The notes beneath the pieces were generated by a model, which saw nothing but the letters and a program-made list of their open reading frames with translations, was not told where the DNA came from and made no database searches. A DNA stretch of 64,000 bases from Rugosimonospora sp036494675 (GTDB taxonomy: Bacteria > Actinomycetota > Actinomycetes > Mycobacteriales > Micromonosporaceae), in contig DASXOA010000533.1 of NCBI GenBank assembly GCA_036494675.1, forward strand, positions 1 to 64,000, written 5' to 3'. Each line of letters starts with the position of its first letter. Within the stretch, counting starts at the first letter, position 1. Below, one piece after another: positions 51,649-60,219 of this stretch. The position numbers and the translations under genes were made by a program.

Positions 51649-53184
51649 GTGACGACGAGCCTCCATCCACCGGCCACCGAGCCGACCCGGAGAACGATGA
51701 CCGACACGCGTTACGGTGAGTCCTTCGAGATCATGTCGAAGGCTAATGGCGTACCGCGCTCCGCATGGTTCCGTACCCGCCGGTTGTCCACGTGGCACCG
51801 CTCGTACGCGGCGATCCTGCTGGTCCTGGACTGCGGAGCCGTCATTCTCGCCGACCTCACGGCCATCTCCCTTCTCAACAAGGCCACCTCCGGCATCGCG
51901 CCGGGCCTGTTCAACCCGCTCGTGTACCTGCTCCTGCCGCTGGCCTGGCTGATCGTGCTGTGGGGCAACGGCGCCTACGACCGTCGCTTCCTGGGTCTCG
52001 GAACGGACGAGTTCAAACGGGTCTCCCGCGCCTCGCTGATGATGGCCGCGGTCGCGTCGTTCACCGCGTTCGCGAACAGGAGCCAGCTGTCCCGCCTCTC
52101 CGTCGCCGTTGCCCTGGTCGGCGCCGCGCTCTACATCAGCCTCATGCGCTACCTCGCCCGCAAGGCGCTGCACCTGCTCCGCCGCAAGGGCGTGGCCACC
52201 CACCGGGTGCTGCTCGTCGGCACCCTGCCGGAGGCGCTGGAGGTGCACACCGCGGTCAGCCGCAATCAGGGAGCCGGCCTGGTCCCGGTGGGCATTCACG
52301 TCACCGAGGGATATTCCTCGGCCTCCGATCCGGACACACCGGTACCGGTCTACTCCAACCGGGAGGTCGTGCCGCTCGTTCGCGAGGTCGGCGCCGACAC
52401 GGTCGCGGTCTGCGGTTCGGCCAGCAACGAACCGGGCGAACTGCGCCGGTTGGCCTGGCAGCTGGAAGGCACCGGGGTCGATCTGATCGTGGCGCCACAG
52501 CTGACCGACATCGCCGGTCCGCGGGTGCACATCCGGCCGGTTGAGGGTCTGCCACTGCTCTATGTGGAAGAGCCCACCCTGTCCGGGGTGGCCTGGCTTT
52601 TCAAGACCCTGGTGGACCGCCTCGTCGCCGCGTTCGGACTGCTCATCCTGCTGCCAGTGCTGGCCGGGGTGGGCATCGCGATCCGGGCGTCGGACAAGGG
52701 CCCGGTCTTCTTCCGGCAGCGGCGGGTGGGCCGGGAGGGCAAGACGTTCAAGGTGTGGAAGTTCCGCACCATGTACGTCGACGCCGAGGAACGCCTCGCC
52801 GCGCTCGTCGACCAGAACGAGAACGACGGCCTGCTCTTCAAGATTAAGAACGATCCCCGGGTGACCCCGGTCGGTCGCTTCCTGCGGGCCAGCTCGCTCG
52901 ACGAGCTGCCCCAGCTGATCAACGTGCTGCTCGGCGAGATGTCCCTGGTCGGCCCGAGACCGCTGCCCGCGGAGGACGGCGACTTCCTCGGTGACGTGCG
53001 GCGCCGGCTGCTGGTACGGCCCGGGATGACCGGTCTGTGGCAGGTCTCCGGGCGCTCCGACCTCTCGTGGGACGACGCGGTGCGGCTCGACCTGTACTAC
53101 GTGGACAACTGGTCGCTCACGTTCGACCTCACCATCATGTGGCGCACCATCGGCGTCGTACTCGGCAGCAAGGGCGCCTACTGA
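51649..53184 (+). CDS. Polyprenyl-phosphate hexose-1-phosphate transferase (WbaP/WcaJ type)
   Basis: About 511 residues. Four N-terminal spans and a Rossmann-like domain (HRVLLVGTLPEALEVHTAV) are followed by a reentrant helix and the catalytic Bac_transf domain: FRQRRVGREGKTFKVWKFRTMYVDAEE, SLDELPQLINVLLGEMSLVGPRPLP and RPGMTGLWQVSGRSDLSWDDAVRLDLYYVDNWS. It primes polysaccharide synthesis on the lipid carrier. GTG 51649 lies 10 bases after GGGAGGA; ATG 51613 and ATG 51697 are alternatives. It overlaps the convergent gene by 7 bases. Confidence 0.9.
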   Translation: MTTSLHPPATEPTRRTMTDTRYGESFEIMSKANGVPRSAWFRTRRLSTWHRSYAAILLVLDCGAVILADLTAISLLNKATSGIAPGLFNPLVYLLLPLAWLIVLWGNGAYDRRFLGLGTDEFKRVSRASLMMAAVASFTAFANRSQLSRLSVAVALVGAALYISLMRYLARKALHLLRRKGVATHRVLLVGTLPEALEVHTAVSRNQGAGLVPVGIHVTEGYSSASDPDTPVPVYSNREVVPLVREVGADTVAVCGSASNEPGELRRLAWQLEGTGVDLIVAPQLTDIAGPRVHIRPVEGLPLLYVEEPTLSGVAWLFKTLVDRLVAAFGLLILLPVLAGVGIAIRASDKGPVFFRQRRVGREGKTFKVWKFRTMYVDAEERLAALVDQNENDGLLFKIKNDPRVTPVGRFLRASSLDELPQLINVLLGEMSLVGPRPLPAEDGDFLGDVRRRLLVRPGMTGLWQVSGRSDLSWDDAVRLDLYYVDNWSLTFDLTIMWRTIGVVLGSKGAY

Positions 53185-56100
53185 GCCAGCAACTGCCGGA
53201 CGTCCCACAACCACACTCCGTCCACGTACCGGGGACGGAAGCCGAACAGCTCGCTGCCCGTCTCGTTCACCGCGTCGGTGTGGAAACCGGGCACCACGAC
53301 CACGACCGACGCCCGCCAGTAGCGCAGATCGGTCAGTGCGTTCGCCTGGTCCCGGGCCCCGACCTCCGGGACCCGGCCGTTCCCGGCGACGGTGTTCAGC
53401 AGCGTTGAGGTCGCCCGTGGCGGGCTGCCGAAGGCGCCGTTCGGGGCGAGGTAGTACCCGCCCGGGATGGCGAAGTCGACGTTCGTGATCAACGACCAGC
53501 GCATCGGTTCCAGCCGACCGATGGCCGCCGACGGGATCCCGACCAGCGAGTGGTGGTCGTCCACGTACTCGTGCCAGACGCCCTGCGTGATGAACGGCGG
53601 TACCGGCGGCAGTTCACTGGTCTGCAACGGCACCGGTACCAGCGGCACCAGGACCGCGATGAGCGCTCCGTGCCAGACCAGGTTCCCCGGCCCGAACGGA
53701 TCCCGCGCGTTGACTGCCGCGACCCGGTCGCACGCCAGCGCGAGCAGGATGGCGAGCACCGGCGCGATGTCCACCGCCACCCGCGTCGGCACCACCTGCC
53801 GGAACAGTGGGGCGTGCGCGACCAGGCTCCAGGGTCCGGACACCCCCGTGTCCCGGCCTCCCACGGTGATGTGAGAGCCCAGCGACAGCGCGGTCAGGAC
53901 CAGTGCCACCACACATCCGGACAGGTAGACCCGGCTGCGCCGCATCAACCACGTCATCACGCCGAGCAGGACGAGCAGCGGCCAGCCGAAGAAGGCGTTC
54001 TGCTCGGAGATGTTCTGTGCCAGCCGGCCGATGACCGTGGGGGTGCCGGCCAGCGAACTGCTGGAGAAGGCGGGGAACGAGAGCACGTCCGCCGGGTACG
54101 GGATGGGTCCGGCCGTGTTCGCCCCGGTGCCGTGCTGCGGGCCGCGGAACTCCATGTACAGCGGGTACGCCAGGAGTACACCCGCGACCACGACGGCCAC
54201 CAGCAGCCCGCGCAGGAACGGCAACGCGTCCCTGGGTACCACCGACGGTCGCATGGCGGCGTAGCTCAGCACGAACACGATGAGGCCGATCGCGGTGATC
54301 AGCAGGACCTCTTCGTTGATGAACGCCTGCCAGGTGACCAGCAGCCCCAGGGCGATCCCGTTGCGCACGGACCGGCCCCGTACCCGCAGCAGGATGGCGC
54401 GCCAGACGATGAACGGCACCAGGAATTGCGCCACGATGTTCGGATGCCCGTACGAGTGGGAGATCATCGCCGGAGCGAAGCCGGCCAGGCCGCCCCCGAC
54501 GGCGGCCGCCAGCCGTGATCTCACCACGTGCCGGGAGAGCACGTAGTACCAGGCGGCAGCGGTACCGGCGAGCGCCAGTACGGAGAACACCACGTAACTG
54601 ACGGCGGCCCCGAAGAGCAGGGTCACCGGCGCCAGGGGCAGGCTGATGCCCAGCACCGAGGTGTTGGCCATCATGTTCACCCCGATGGGGTCTCCCAGCC
54701 GGGTGGTGAACAGCGGGTCGTCGCGGTGCGCCACGACCCGGCCGCCCCCGTAGGCGAGCATCCATTGGAAGAACGTCTGATCGGGGACGTTGGTCTGGAC
54801 TCGGCCGCTCGGGTCGGGCAGGAGCCGTTCCAGCACGTAGATGGCGCCGATGAGGTAGATGCCGACCGCCAGGACGTCGGAGCGGATGCGCCGCCATCTG
54901 CGCCTGGCCGCCGTGGGCGCGCGCCGGCCGCCCACCACCTGCCTGCGGCCCGGTCGCCCCTGGCCCGGCTGCCGCCTGCTCTGCTGGCCGCTCCCGGGAC
55001 GCCGCCGGGGTCGCCCGCCACCCGGCTGGCCGCTCTCCGCGGGCTCGGTCCGGGTGCCCGTACGGGCGGCGGGGTCCGCGCCGACGGCGGTACCGGCCCG
55101 CGCCCGCGCTCTCGTCTGCGTCGCCGCGGCGCGGACCGGCTCGTCCGCCCACACCGCCTGGTCGGCGGGGTCCACCTCGCCGGTGGGGCAGGGGTCAAGC
55201 TGTCCGGTTCCGTGCGGTTCGGTGGGTAGCGGGGGCTCGGCGCCCTCGTCGGCGCGGGTCCGGTCGTCGGAGCGGCGGGGCGGTCCGTCGTCCGCGCGGT
55301 CCGGATCGCCGCCGCCCCACCGGCCCTGGTCGCCCCCGCCCCGCCGGCCCTCGTGCGACCGGCCCTCATGCGACCGGTCCTCGTCCGACCGGCCGAGGCC
55401 ACCCGCGCCCCACCAACGGCGGTCCGCCTGGTCGGAGTTCTCCCGCCCTGGGCCTTCCCGCTCTGGGTCCTGTCGACCTGGGCCTGCTTCCTCCGGATCC
55501 GCCTGCCCGGGGCCCGGCCGGTCTCGGCCTTCCTGTCCCGGGCCCGTCTGGCCTTGGCCTTCCCGCCCCGGGTCTGTCGGGCCGGGGTCCGTCTGGCCGG
55601 AGTCCGTCTGGCCGGGGTCTGGTCTGCCAAGGTCTGGCTTGCCCTGGTCCGCCGGGTCTGCCGCCGTGAGCCAGTTGAAGGGGTGGTCGGGATCCGCGTC
55701 GTCGCTGTCCCAGGGAGCGAGGTCAGCCGCGCCGGAGCCCGGCTCCGCAGAGGCCGATTCGCCGGAGCCTGACTCGCGGCGGTCCGGCTGGCCTGATCCG
55801 TCCGACCCATCCGGCCCGTCTGTCCGTGGCCCGTCTGTCCGTGGCCGGTCGTCTGCCCGTGGCCCGCCTACCCGTGCCCGGTTGTCTGCCTGCGTCCGGC
55901 CTGCCTGTTGCCGGTCCTCTGCCCGCTCGTCCGCCTGTGGCCGGTCGTCCGACGGTGGCTCGTCGGGGCCGTCCCGGAGGGTACCGGCCGGGCCTGCGCC
56001 TTCCTGGCCGGCCAACTCCTGCCACTCGACCGGATGGATCCCCGCCGTGGGCTCATCCGAATCCCATTTGTCCCACTTCGTGCGCCGGTCCGCCTCACCC

Positions 56101-56537
56101 CGTCCCGCCGCGCCCAGACGGGGCCTCCCGAAGGGCCAGCCGGTCTCGCCGCGGTCGGCGGTCTCACCCCGACCGAGAGGGCCGCCCCGGCCCCCGCCAC
56201 CGTCCTGGCCACCGGTCCGGTCCCGTCCGCCGCCCCTGTCCCGGTCGGCAGGCCCACCGCCGCCGGCTCCATCCAGATTGCCAACCCCGCCCCGTCCGGC
56301 GGCCCCACCCGGGTCGCCGGCTCCGGGCCGATCGCCGGTCGCATCCTGCCTGTCGGCCCCGCCTGGGCCAGCGGCTCCATCCGGGTCGCCGGCGCTGGCG
56401 CCGTCGGGTTTCTCGCCGTCATCCGGCGGTTGGCCTATCTCGGCGAATCGGGCACGCCGAGTGGCCTCCCAGGCCTCGCGGGCGTCCGCCTCGCGCTCCC
56501 GCGCCCGACGTGATTCGTCCCCGCTGTGCCCGTCCAC
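53178..56537 (-). CDS. Giant membrane protein with disordered N-terminal half
   Basis: 1119 residues. Residues 1 to about 540 are low-complexity and rich in Gly, Asp, Arg, Pro, Glu, Ala and Gln (GQTDSGQTDPGPTDPGREGQ, DEDRSHEGRSHEGR), ending in an Arg-rich stretch. The C-terminal half has about 11 spans of GT-C type (DVLAVGIYLIGAIYVLERLLPDP, SYGHPNIVAQFLVPFIVWRAI, INEEVLLITAIGLIVF) and a final globular part. The membrane half resembles actinobacterial glycosyltransferase-like proteins of unknown specificity. GTG 56537 opens the frame, but the exact start of the disordered region cannot be proved. It is divergent from the LytS-type kinase gene. Confidence 0.72.
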   Translation of the reverse strand: MDGHSGDESRRAREREADAREAWEATRRARFAEIGQPPDDGEKPDGASAGDPDGAAGPGGADRQDATGDRPGAGDPGGAAGRGGVGNLDGAGGGGPADRDRGGGRDRTGGQDGGGGRGGPLGRGETADRGETGWPFGRPRLGAAGRGEADRRTKWDKWDSDEPTAGIHPVEWQELAGQEGAGPAGTLRDGPDEPPSDDRPQADERAEDRQQAGRTQADNRARVGGPRADDRPRTDGPRTDGPDGSDGSGQPDRRESGSGESASAEPGSGAADLAPWDSDDADPDHPFNWLTAADPADQGKPDLGRPDPGQTDSGQTDPGPTDPGREGQGQTGPGQEGRDRPGPGQADPEEAGPGRQDPEREGPGRENSDQADRRWWGAGGLGRSDEDRSHEGRSHEGRRGGGDQGRWGGGDPDRADDGPPRRSDDRTRADEGAEPPLPTEPHGTGQLDPCPTGEVDPADQAVWADEPVRAAATQTRARARAGTAVGADPAARTGTRTEPAESGQPGGGRPRRRPGSGQQSRRQPGQGRPGRRQVVGGRRAPTAARRRWRRIRSDVLAVGIYLIGAIYVLERLLPDPSGRVQTNVPDQTFFQWMLAYGGGRVVAHRDDPLFTTRLGDPIGVNMMANTSVLGISLPLAPVTLLFGAAVSYVVFSVLALAGTAAAWYYVLSRHVVRSRLAAAVGGGLAGFAPAMISHSYGHPNIVAQFLVPFIVWRAILLRVRGRSVRNGIALGLLVTWQAFINEEVLLITAIGLIVFVLSYAAMRPSVVPRDALPFLRGLLVAVVVAGVLLAYPLYMEFRGPQHGTGANTAGPIPYPADVLSFPAFSSSSLAGTPTVIGRLAQNISEQNAFFGWPLLVLLGVMTWLMRRSRVYLSGCVVALVLTALSLGSHITVGGRDTGVSGPWSLVAHAPLFRQVVPTRVAVDIAPVLAILLALACDRVAAVNARDPFGPGNLVWHGALIAVLVPLVPVPLQTSELPPVPPFITQGVWHEYVDDHHSLVGIPSAAIGRLEPMRWSLITNVDFAIPGGYYLAPNGAFGSPPRATSTLLNTVAGNGRVPEVGARDQANALTDLRYWRASVVVVVPGFHTDAVNETGSELFGFRPRYVDGVWLWDVRQLLAQ

Positions 56538-56608
56538 TCGCCTTATTGCAGCAAACCGGCAGGTTCCTGTCTGGACATCCGGCGACCTGGCCGAAAGGAT
56601 TGTCCGCC

Positions 56609-57922
56609 GTGAGGGCGAACCTCTCTGCCGCGCTCGCCGTACTCGCGCTGCTCGCCGCGCTCGGCGCGACCGTGTACGGGGTCGCCAGGCTGCGCGCCCG
56701 GCGCGGGATCGCCACCGCCACCCAGCGGGCCACCTACGACGTCCTGCACACCGTGGGGCTGGCCGCCGAGCCGCTGCGCGCCGGGCTGTCCCCGGCCAGC
56801 GCCGGCAAGGCGGTCCGGCATCTGCGGGCGTTGATCGGCGCGGCGGGCCTCGCGGTCACCGACACGAGCCGGGTGCTGGCGTTCGACGGTACCGGGGAGC
56901 ACCACCGGGAGCAGTTGCTCGTGGCGGCCGCGAGAGCCGTGGGTACCGGGCGGTCCGCGGTACTGATCACCCGGGACCTGCCCTGCGATCTGATGGACTG
57001 CCCGATCCGGGGAGCAGTCGTGGTACCGCTGCGGGTCGGCGCCCTGGTCGCACTCTCCGACGGTCTGCCCGCGCCCGGGTTCGTGCAGGCGACCCGGGAG
57101 ACCGGTCGGTGGGTCGCCGCCCAGCTTGCCCTCGCCGAGTTGGACACCTCGCGCGCCCGGCTCGCCCGGGCCGAGGTGCGGGCGCTGCGGGCACAGATCA
57201 GCCCGCACTTCATCTACAACGCGCTGACCGCCATCGCGTCGTTCGTGCGCACCGACCCCGAGCGCGCCCGCGAGCTGATCCTCGAGTTCGCCGAGTTCAC
57301 CCGGTACAGCTTCCGGGCGCACGGCGAGTTCACGACGCTTGCCGAGGAGTTGCGCTCGATCGACCGGTACCTGACCATCGAGCGGGCCCGGTTCGGTGAG
57401 CGGCTACAGGTGCGACTGCAGATCGCGCCGGAAGTGCTGCCCGTCGGGCTTCCGTTCCTGTGTCTCCAGCCTCTGGTCGAAAACGCCGTGCGGCATGGGC
57501 TGTCCAGGAAGCCGGGAATGGGTACGGTCAGCATCGTCGCCCGGGACGCGGGTGCGGAATGCCACATCACGGTCGAGGATGACGGAGTGGGGATGGAACC
57601 GTCGGTGCTCACCGGCAGCCAGGACGCCGACGGAGGTTCCGTCGCCGGCCAGCTGGCGAGCCGTGGCCCGGCCGGAGGCGGCGACGGGTCGACTGGGGAC
57701 GGGTCGGGCGATGCCGGTCAGGTCGGCGGCCGCGGTCCGGCGGGTGGCGACGAGTCGAGCGACGCCGGACAGCACGTCGGGCTGTCCAATGTAGACGATC
57801 GGCTTCGCGCCGCGTTCGGGGACGAGTTCGGCCTGGTGGTGGAGACCGCACCGGGTGCGGGCACCAAGGTGAGCATGCGGGTGCCGAAGTTCCATCCGGG
57901 CGTACGGGCGGGCCGGTCATGA
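56609..57922 (+). CDS. LytS/YehU-type sensor histidine kinase
   Basis: About 437 residues. One N-terminal span, a GAF-like domain (TYDVLHTVGLAAEPLRAGLS, VVPLRVGALVALSDG), the His_kinase domain with the phosphoacceptor in RAQISPHFIYNALTAIASFVRTDPERARELI, and an HATPase domain (PLVENAVRHGLSRKPGMG, EDDGVGMEP, GLSNVDDRLRAAFGDE). A Gly/Ser/Asp-rich insertion of about 50 residues with two SRGPAGGGD-like repeats sits in the ATP lid. GTG 56609 is 9 bases after AAAGGA; the long open frame upstream is noncoding. It overlaps the response-regulator gene (ATGA). Confidence 0.9.
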   Translation: MRANLSAALAVLALLAALGATVYGVARLRARRGIATATQRATYDVLHTVGLAAEPLRAGLSPASAGKAVRHLRALIGAAGLAVTDTSRVLAFDGTGEHHREQLLVAAARAVGTGRSAVLITRDLPCDLMDCPIRGAVVVPLRVGALVALSDGLPAPGFVQATRETGRWVAAQLALAELDTSRARLARAEVRALRAQISPHFIYNALTAIASFVRTDPERARELILEFAEFTRYSFRAHGEFTTLAEELRSIDRYLTIERARFGERLQVRLQIAPEVLPVGLPFLCLQPLVENAVRHGLSRKPGMGTVSIVARDAGAECHITVEDDGVGMEPSVLTGSQDADGGSVAGQLASRGPAGGGDGSTGDGSGDAGQVGGRGPAGGDESSDAGQHVGLSNVDDRLRAAFGDEFGLVVETAPGAGTKVSMRVPKFHPGVRAGRS

Positions 57923-58677
57923 GCGGGCTGCGGGTGCTGGCCGTCGACGATGAGCCCCCGGCCCTCGACGAGCTGGCATACCTGCTGCGTGCCGACGCGC
58001 GAGTGGCCACCGTACACACCGCGCCCGACGCGACCGAGGCGTTGCGGGTGCTGCGCGACGCTGAGGTGGACGCGGTGTTCCTGGACATCAGGATGCCGGG
58101 ACTTGACGGGATGGAGTTGGCCCGCATCCTCGGCCGGTTCGCCAAGCCGCCCGCCATCGTGTTCGTCACCGCGTACGACGACCGTGCCGTCGAGGCGTTT
58201 GAGCTGGCGGTCGCCGACTACATCCGTAAGCCGGTGCAGACCGAACGGTTGGCCGAGTCGTTGCGCCGGGTGGCGGGAGCTCGCCTGGTGCCCGCCCATC
58301 CGGCCGTTGCCGGTCGCCGGGAACGCGCCGACGATCCGACGATCCCCGTGGAACTGGCCGGCGTCACCAAGTTGCTGCCCCGTTCGTCGGTACGGTGGGT
58401 GGAAGCGCAGGGCGACTATGCGCGGCTGCACACGGCGGAGGCGTCGCACCTGGTACGGGTGTCGCTGGCCACCCTGGCGGAGCGGTGGGCCGACGCGGGG
58501 TTCGTCCGGATCCACCGCTCGTACCTCGTGCAACTGCGCCTGATCTCGGAGCTGCGCCTGATCTCGGGGGCGTACGTCGTCGCGATCGACGGTCAGGAGC
58601 TACCGGTGGCCCGCCGGCACACCCGTGATCTCAAGGACCGTCTGGTTCGCGCCGCCAAGCAGAGCTGGAACCGCTGA
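57919..58677 (+). CDS. LytTR-family response regulator
   Basis: 252 residues. Receiver domain with VDDEPPALDEL, phosphoacceptor FLDIRMPG, FVTAYDD and IRKPVQ, then a LytTR DNA-binding domain (VRWVEAQGDYARLHTAEASHLVRVSLATLAERW, FVRIHRSYLVQLRL, LPVARRHTRDLKDRL). The ATG overlaps the kinase stop. In many actinobacteria this pair controls an acetate/pyruvate-type symporter; here a DUF485-like/SSS pair lies 3 kb downstream, beyond a second two-component system. Confidence 0.92.
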   Translation: MSGLRVLAVDDEPPALDELAYLLRADARVATVHTAPDATEALRVLRDAEVDAVFLDIRMPGLDGMELARILGRFAKPPAIVFVTAYDDRAVEAFELAVADYIRKPVQTERLAESLRRVAGARLVPAHPAVAGRRERADDPTIPVELAGVTKLLPRSSVRWVEAQGDYARLHTAEASHLVRVSLATLAERWADAGFVRIHRSYLVQLRLISELRLISGAYVVAIDGQELPVARRHTRDLKDRLVRAAKQSWNR

Positions 58678-58682
58678 CGCGG

Positions 58683-59261
58683 TCAGAAGATCTCGGTCGG
58701 ATCGAAGTCGACCGGGAACGGTTGGTCGGTCCTCAGCCGGTCGCCTGGCTTGACGACGGCCGACTCCTCGTAGTGCCGGCCGGAGGCGTCCAGCTCCAGC
58801 ACCGTGATCGTCTGCCCGTCCTGGTCGACGATCCAGTACTGCGGGATGCGCGCGGCAGCGTAGTCGTACCGCTTCATCACGAGGTCGCGCCCGGAGTTGC
58901 TCGGTGAGAGCACCTCGACGACGAGCATCGCGTCGGTGGGTTCGAGCGCATTCCTGCGGACGCCCAACGCGGAACGGCGCAAGACGATCAGGTCGGGAAC
59001 GTAATAGGTGATGCCGTCGCGCACGTTGACGCCGAAGCCCGAGCCGGCGACGTAGAGATCCTTGGGGGCGTCGCGTTTGAGGATGTCGGTCAGATCCTGG
59101 CTGACGCGGCAGTGGAAGTTGTCAGGGGTAGGGCTCACCAGCAGACTCCCGTCGAGGAGCTCGTACCGGTTGCCTTCGGGCAGGTCCGCGAGATCGTCAA
59201 TCGTCCACGGCTTGCCGGCCTCGCGATGCATGAGCGGATCGGTCACTGTCATGCCGCTCAT
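58683..59261 (-). CDS. Uma2 family protein (DUF820, PD-(D/E)XK fold)
   Basis: 192 residues. The family pattern is clear: WTIDDLADLPEGNRYELLDGSLLVSP, YYVPDLIVLR, LVVEVLSPSNSGRD and KRYDYAAARIPQYWIVD, which forms the PD-(D/E)XK nuclease core (Asp, Glu-x-Leu/Ser). Uma2 proteins are plentiful in actinobacteria and cyanobacteria, with no settled function. ATG 59261 or ATG 59252 may start it; neither has a strong ribosome site. It is convergent with the LytTR gene, and a DnaA-box pair lies just upstream. Confidence 0.85.
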   Translation of the reverse strand: MSGMTVTDPLMHREAGKPWTIDDLADLPEGNRYELLDGSLLVSPTPDNFHCRVSQDLTDILKRDAPKDLYVAGSGFGVNVRDGITYYVPDLIVLRRSALGVRRNALEPTDAMLVVEVLSPSNSGRDLVMKRYDYAAARIPQYWIVDQDGQTITVLELDASGRHYEESAVVKPGDRLRTDQPFPVDFDPTEIF

Positions 59262-59290
59262 CTTGTCGGGATCGCAAAGACCGTGGTCGG

Positions 59291-59319
59291 TTATCCACAG
59301 GCCAGTTTAGTCATCCACA
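59291..59319 (+). promoter_or_regulatory. DnaA-box pair between Uma2 and response regulator genes
   Basis: TTATCCACA (59291-59299), a perfect DnaA box, and TCATCCACA (59311-59319) lie 20 bases apart in the same orientation, inside a direct repeat (TTATCCACAGG-CCAGTTT and TCATCCACAGGACCAGTTT). Two helical turns separate them, so two proteins would sit on one face of the DNA. Confidence 0.6.
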
Positions 59320-59421
59320 GGACCAGTTTCCGGGCTTGACGGCGGCCAGCACCGAACGCCTGCACGGGTCCTTCACAACGCGCACGCGACCCGTCCACGC
59401 CCGGCTCCTACGCTCGTGCAC

Positions 59422-60219
59422 ATGGGTACTCGCCGGATCCTGATCGTCGAAGACGAGCCGACCATCGCCGACGCGGTCGCCGCGCGTATGCGGGCCGAGG
59501 GGTTCCTCGTGGACCTCGCCGCCAGCGGGCCCGACGCGGTCGCGGCCGCCCGCCGGGTGCCGCCCGACCTGGTCATCCTCGACATCATGCTGCCCGGCTT
59601 CGACGGGCTGGAGGTGTGCCGGCGGATCCAGGCCGAGCGCCCGGTGCCGGTGATCATGCTGACCGCGCGGGACGATGAGACCGACCTGCTCGTCGGGCTC
59701 GCCGTGGGTGCCGACGACTACCTCACCAAGCCGTTCTCGCTGCGCGAGCTGGCGGCCCGGGTACACGCGCTGCTGCGCCGGATGGAGCGGGCGGCGACCG
59801 GCGGCGGCCAGGCACCGATCGCACTGGGCGACCTGGAGATCAATCAGGCCGAGCGGCGGGTCCGCCGGGCCGGCGTCGAGGTCCACCTCACGCCGACCGA
59901 GTTCGACCTGCTGCTGCACCTGGCCGGCTGGCCGCGCACCGTCCTGCCCCGGGAACGGTTGCTGGCCGAGGTATGGGGCTGGGCCGACGCATCGGGGACG
60001 CGCACGGTGGACAGTCACGTCAAGGCACTGCGGCGCAAGCTGGGTGCCGACGTGATCCGCACCGTGCACGGCGTCGGCTACTCCCTGGAGGTCGCGCACT
60101 CCCCGTGTCTGCCCGGGGGAGCGGAGTCGGGCTATGGCGGAGGCGAGCACTCCCCGCGCTTGGCCGGGGGAGCGCAGGGTGAACACTCCCCACGTCTGCC
60201 TGAGGGGAGGCCGGTATGA
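59422..60219 (+). CDS. OmpR-family response regulator with repeat-encoded tail
   Basis: About 265 residues. Receiver (IVEDEP, ILDIMLPG, MLTARDD, TKPFSLRE) and OmpR-type winged helix (LTPTEFDLLLHLAGWPRTVLPRERLLAEVWGW, RTVDSHVKALRRKLG, IRTVHGVGYSLEV) end near residue 225 as usual. A further 40 residues with three HSPRLPGGA-like repeats follow, encoded by palindromic DNA repeats. ATG 59422 has TACGCT 7 bases upstream, so the transcript is probably leaderless. The extended reading frame still ends in an ATGA overlap with the kinase gene. Confidence 0.9.
   Translation: MGTRRILIVEDEPTIADAVAARMRAEGFLVDLAASGPDAVAAARRVPPDLVILDIMLPGFDGLEVCRRIQAERPVPVIMLTARDDETDLLVGLAVGADDYLTKPFSLRELAARVHALLRRMERAATGGGQAPIALGDLEINQAERRVRRAGVEVHLTPTEFDLLLHLAGWPRTVLPRERLLAEVWGWADASGTRTVDSHVKALRRKLGADVIRTVHGVGYSLEVAHSPCLPGGAESGYGGGEHSPRLAGGAQGEHSPRLPEGRPV
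60093..60210. repeat. Three palindromic repeat units at a gene end
   Basis: Three copies of an imperfect palindrome of about 25-30 bases, CACTCCCC...GGGGGAG, start near 60099, 60149 and 60186. They lie in the last 120 bases of the response-regulator gene. CTCCCC and GGGGAG can pair in each unit, so the coupled mRNA would carry three hairpins just before the kinase start. Confidence 0.75.

Noticed and set aside
58550..58585. 18-bp tandem duplication in the LytTR domain
   Set aside because: The segment length matches the usual spacing in LytTR domains, so it is not an insertion.
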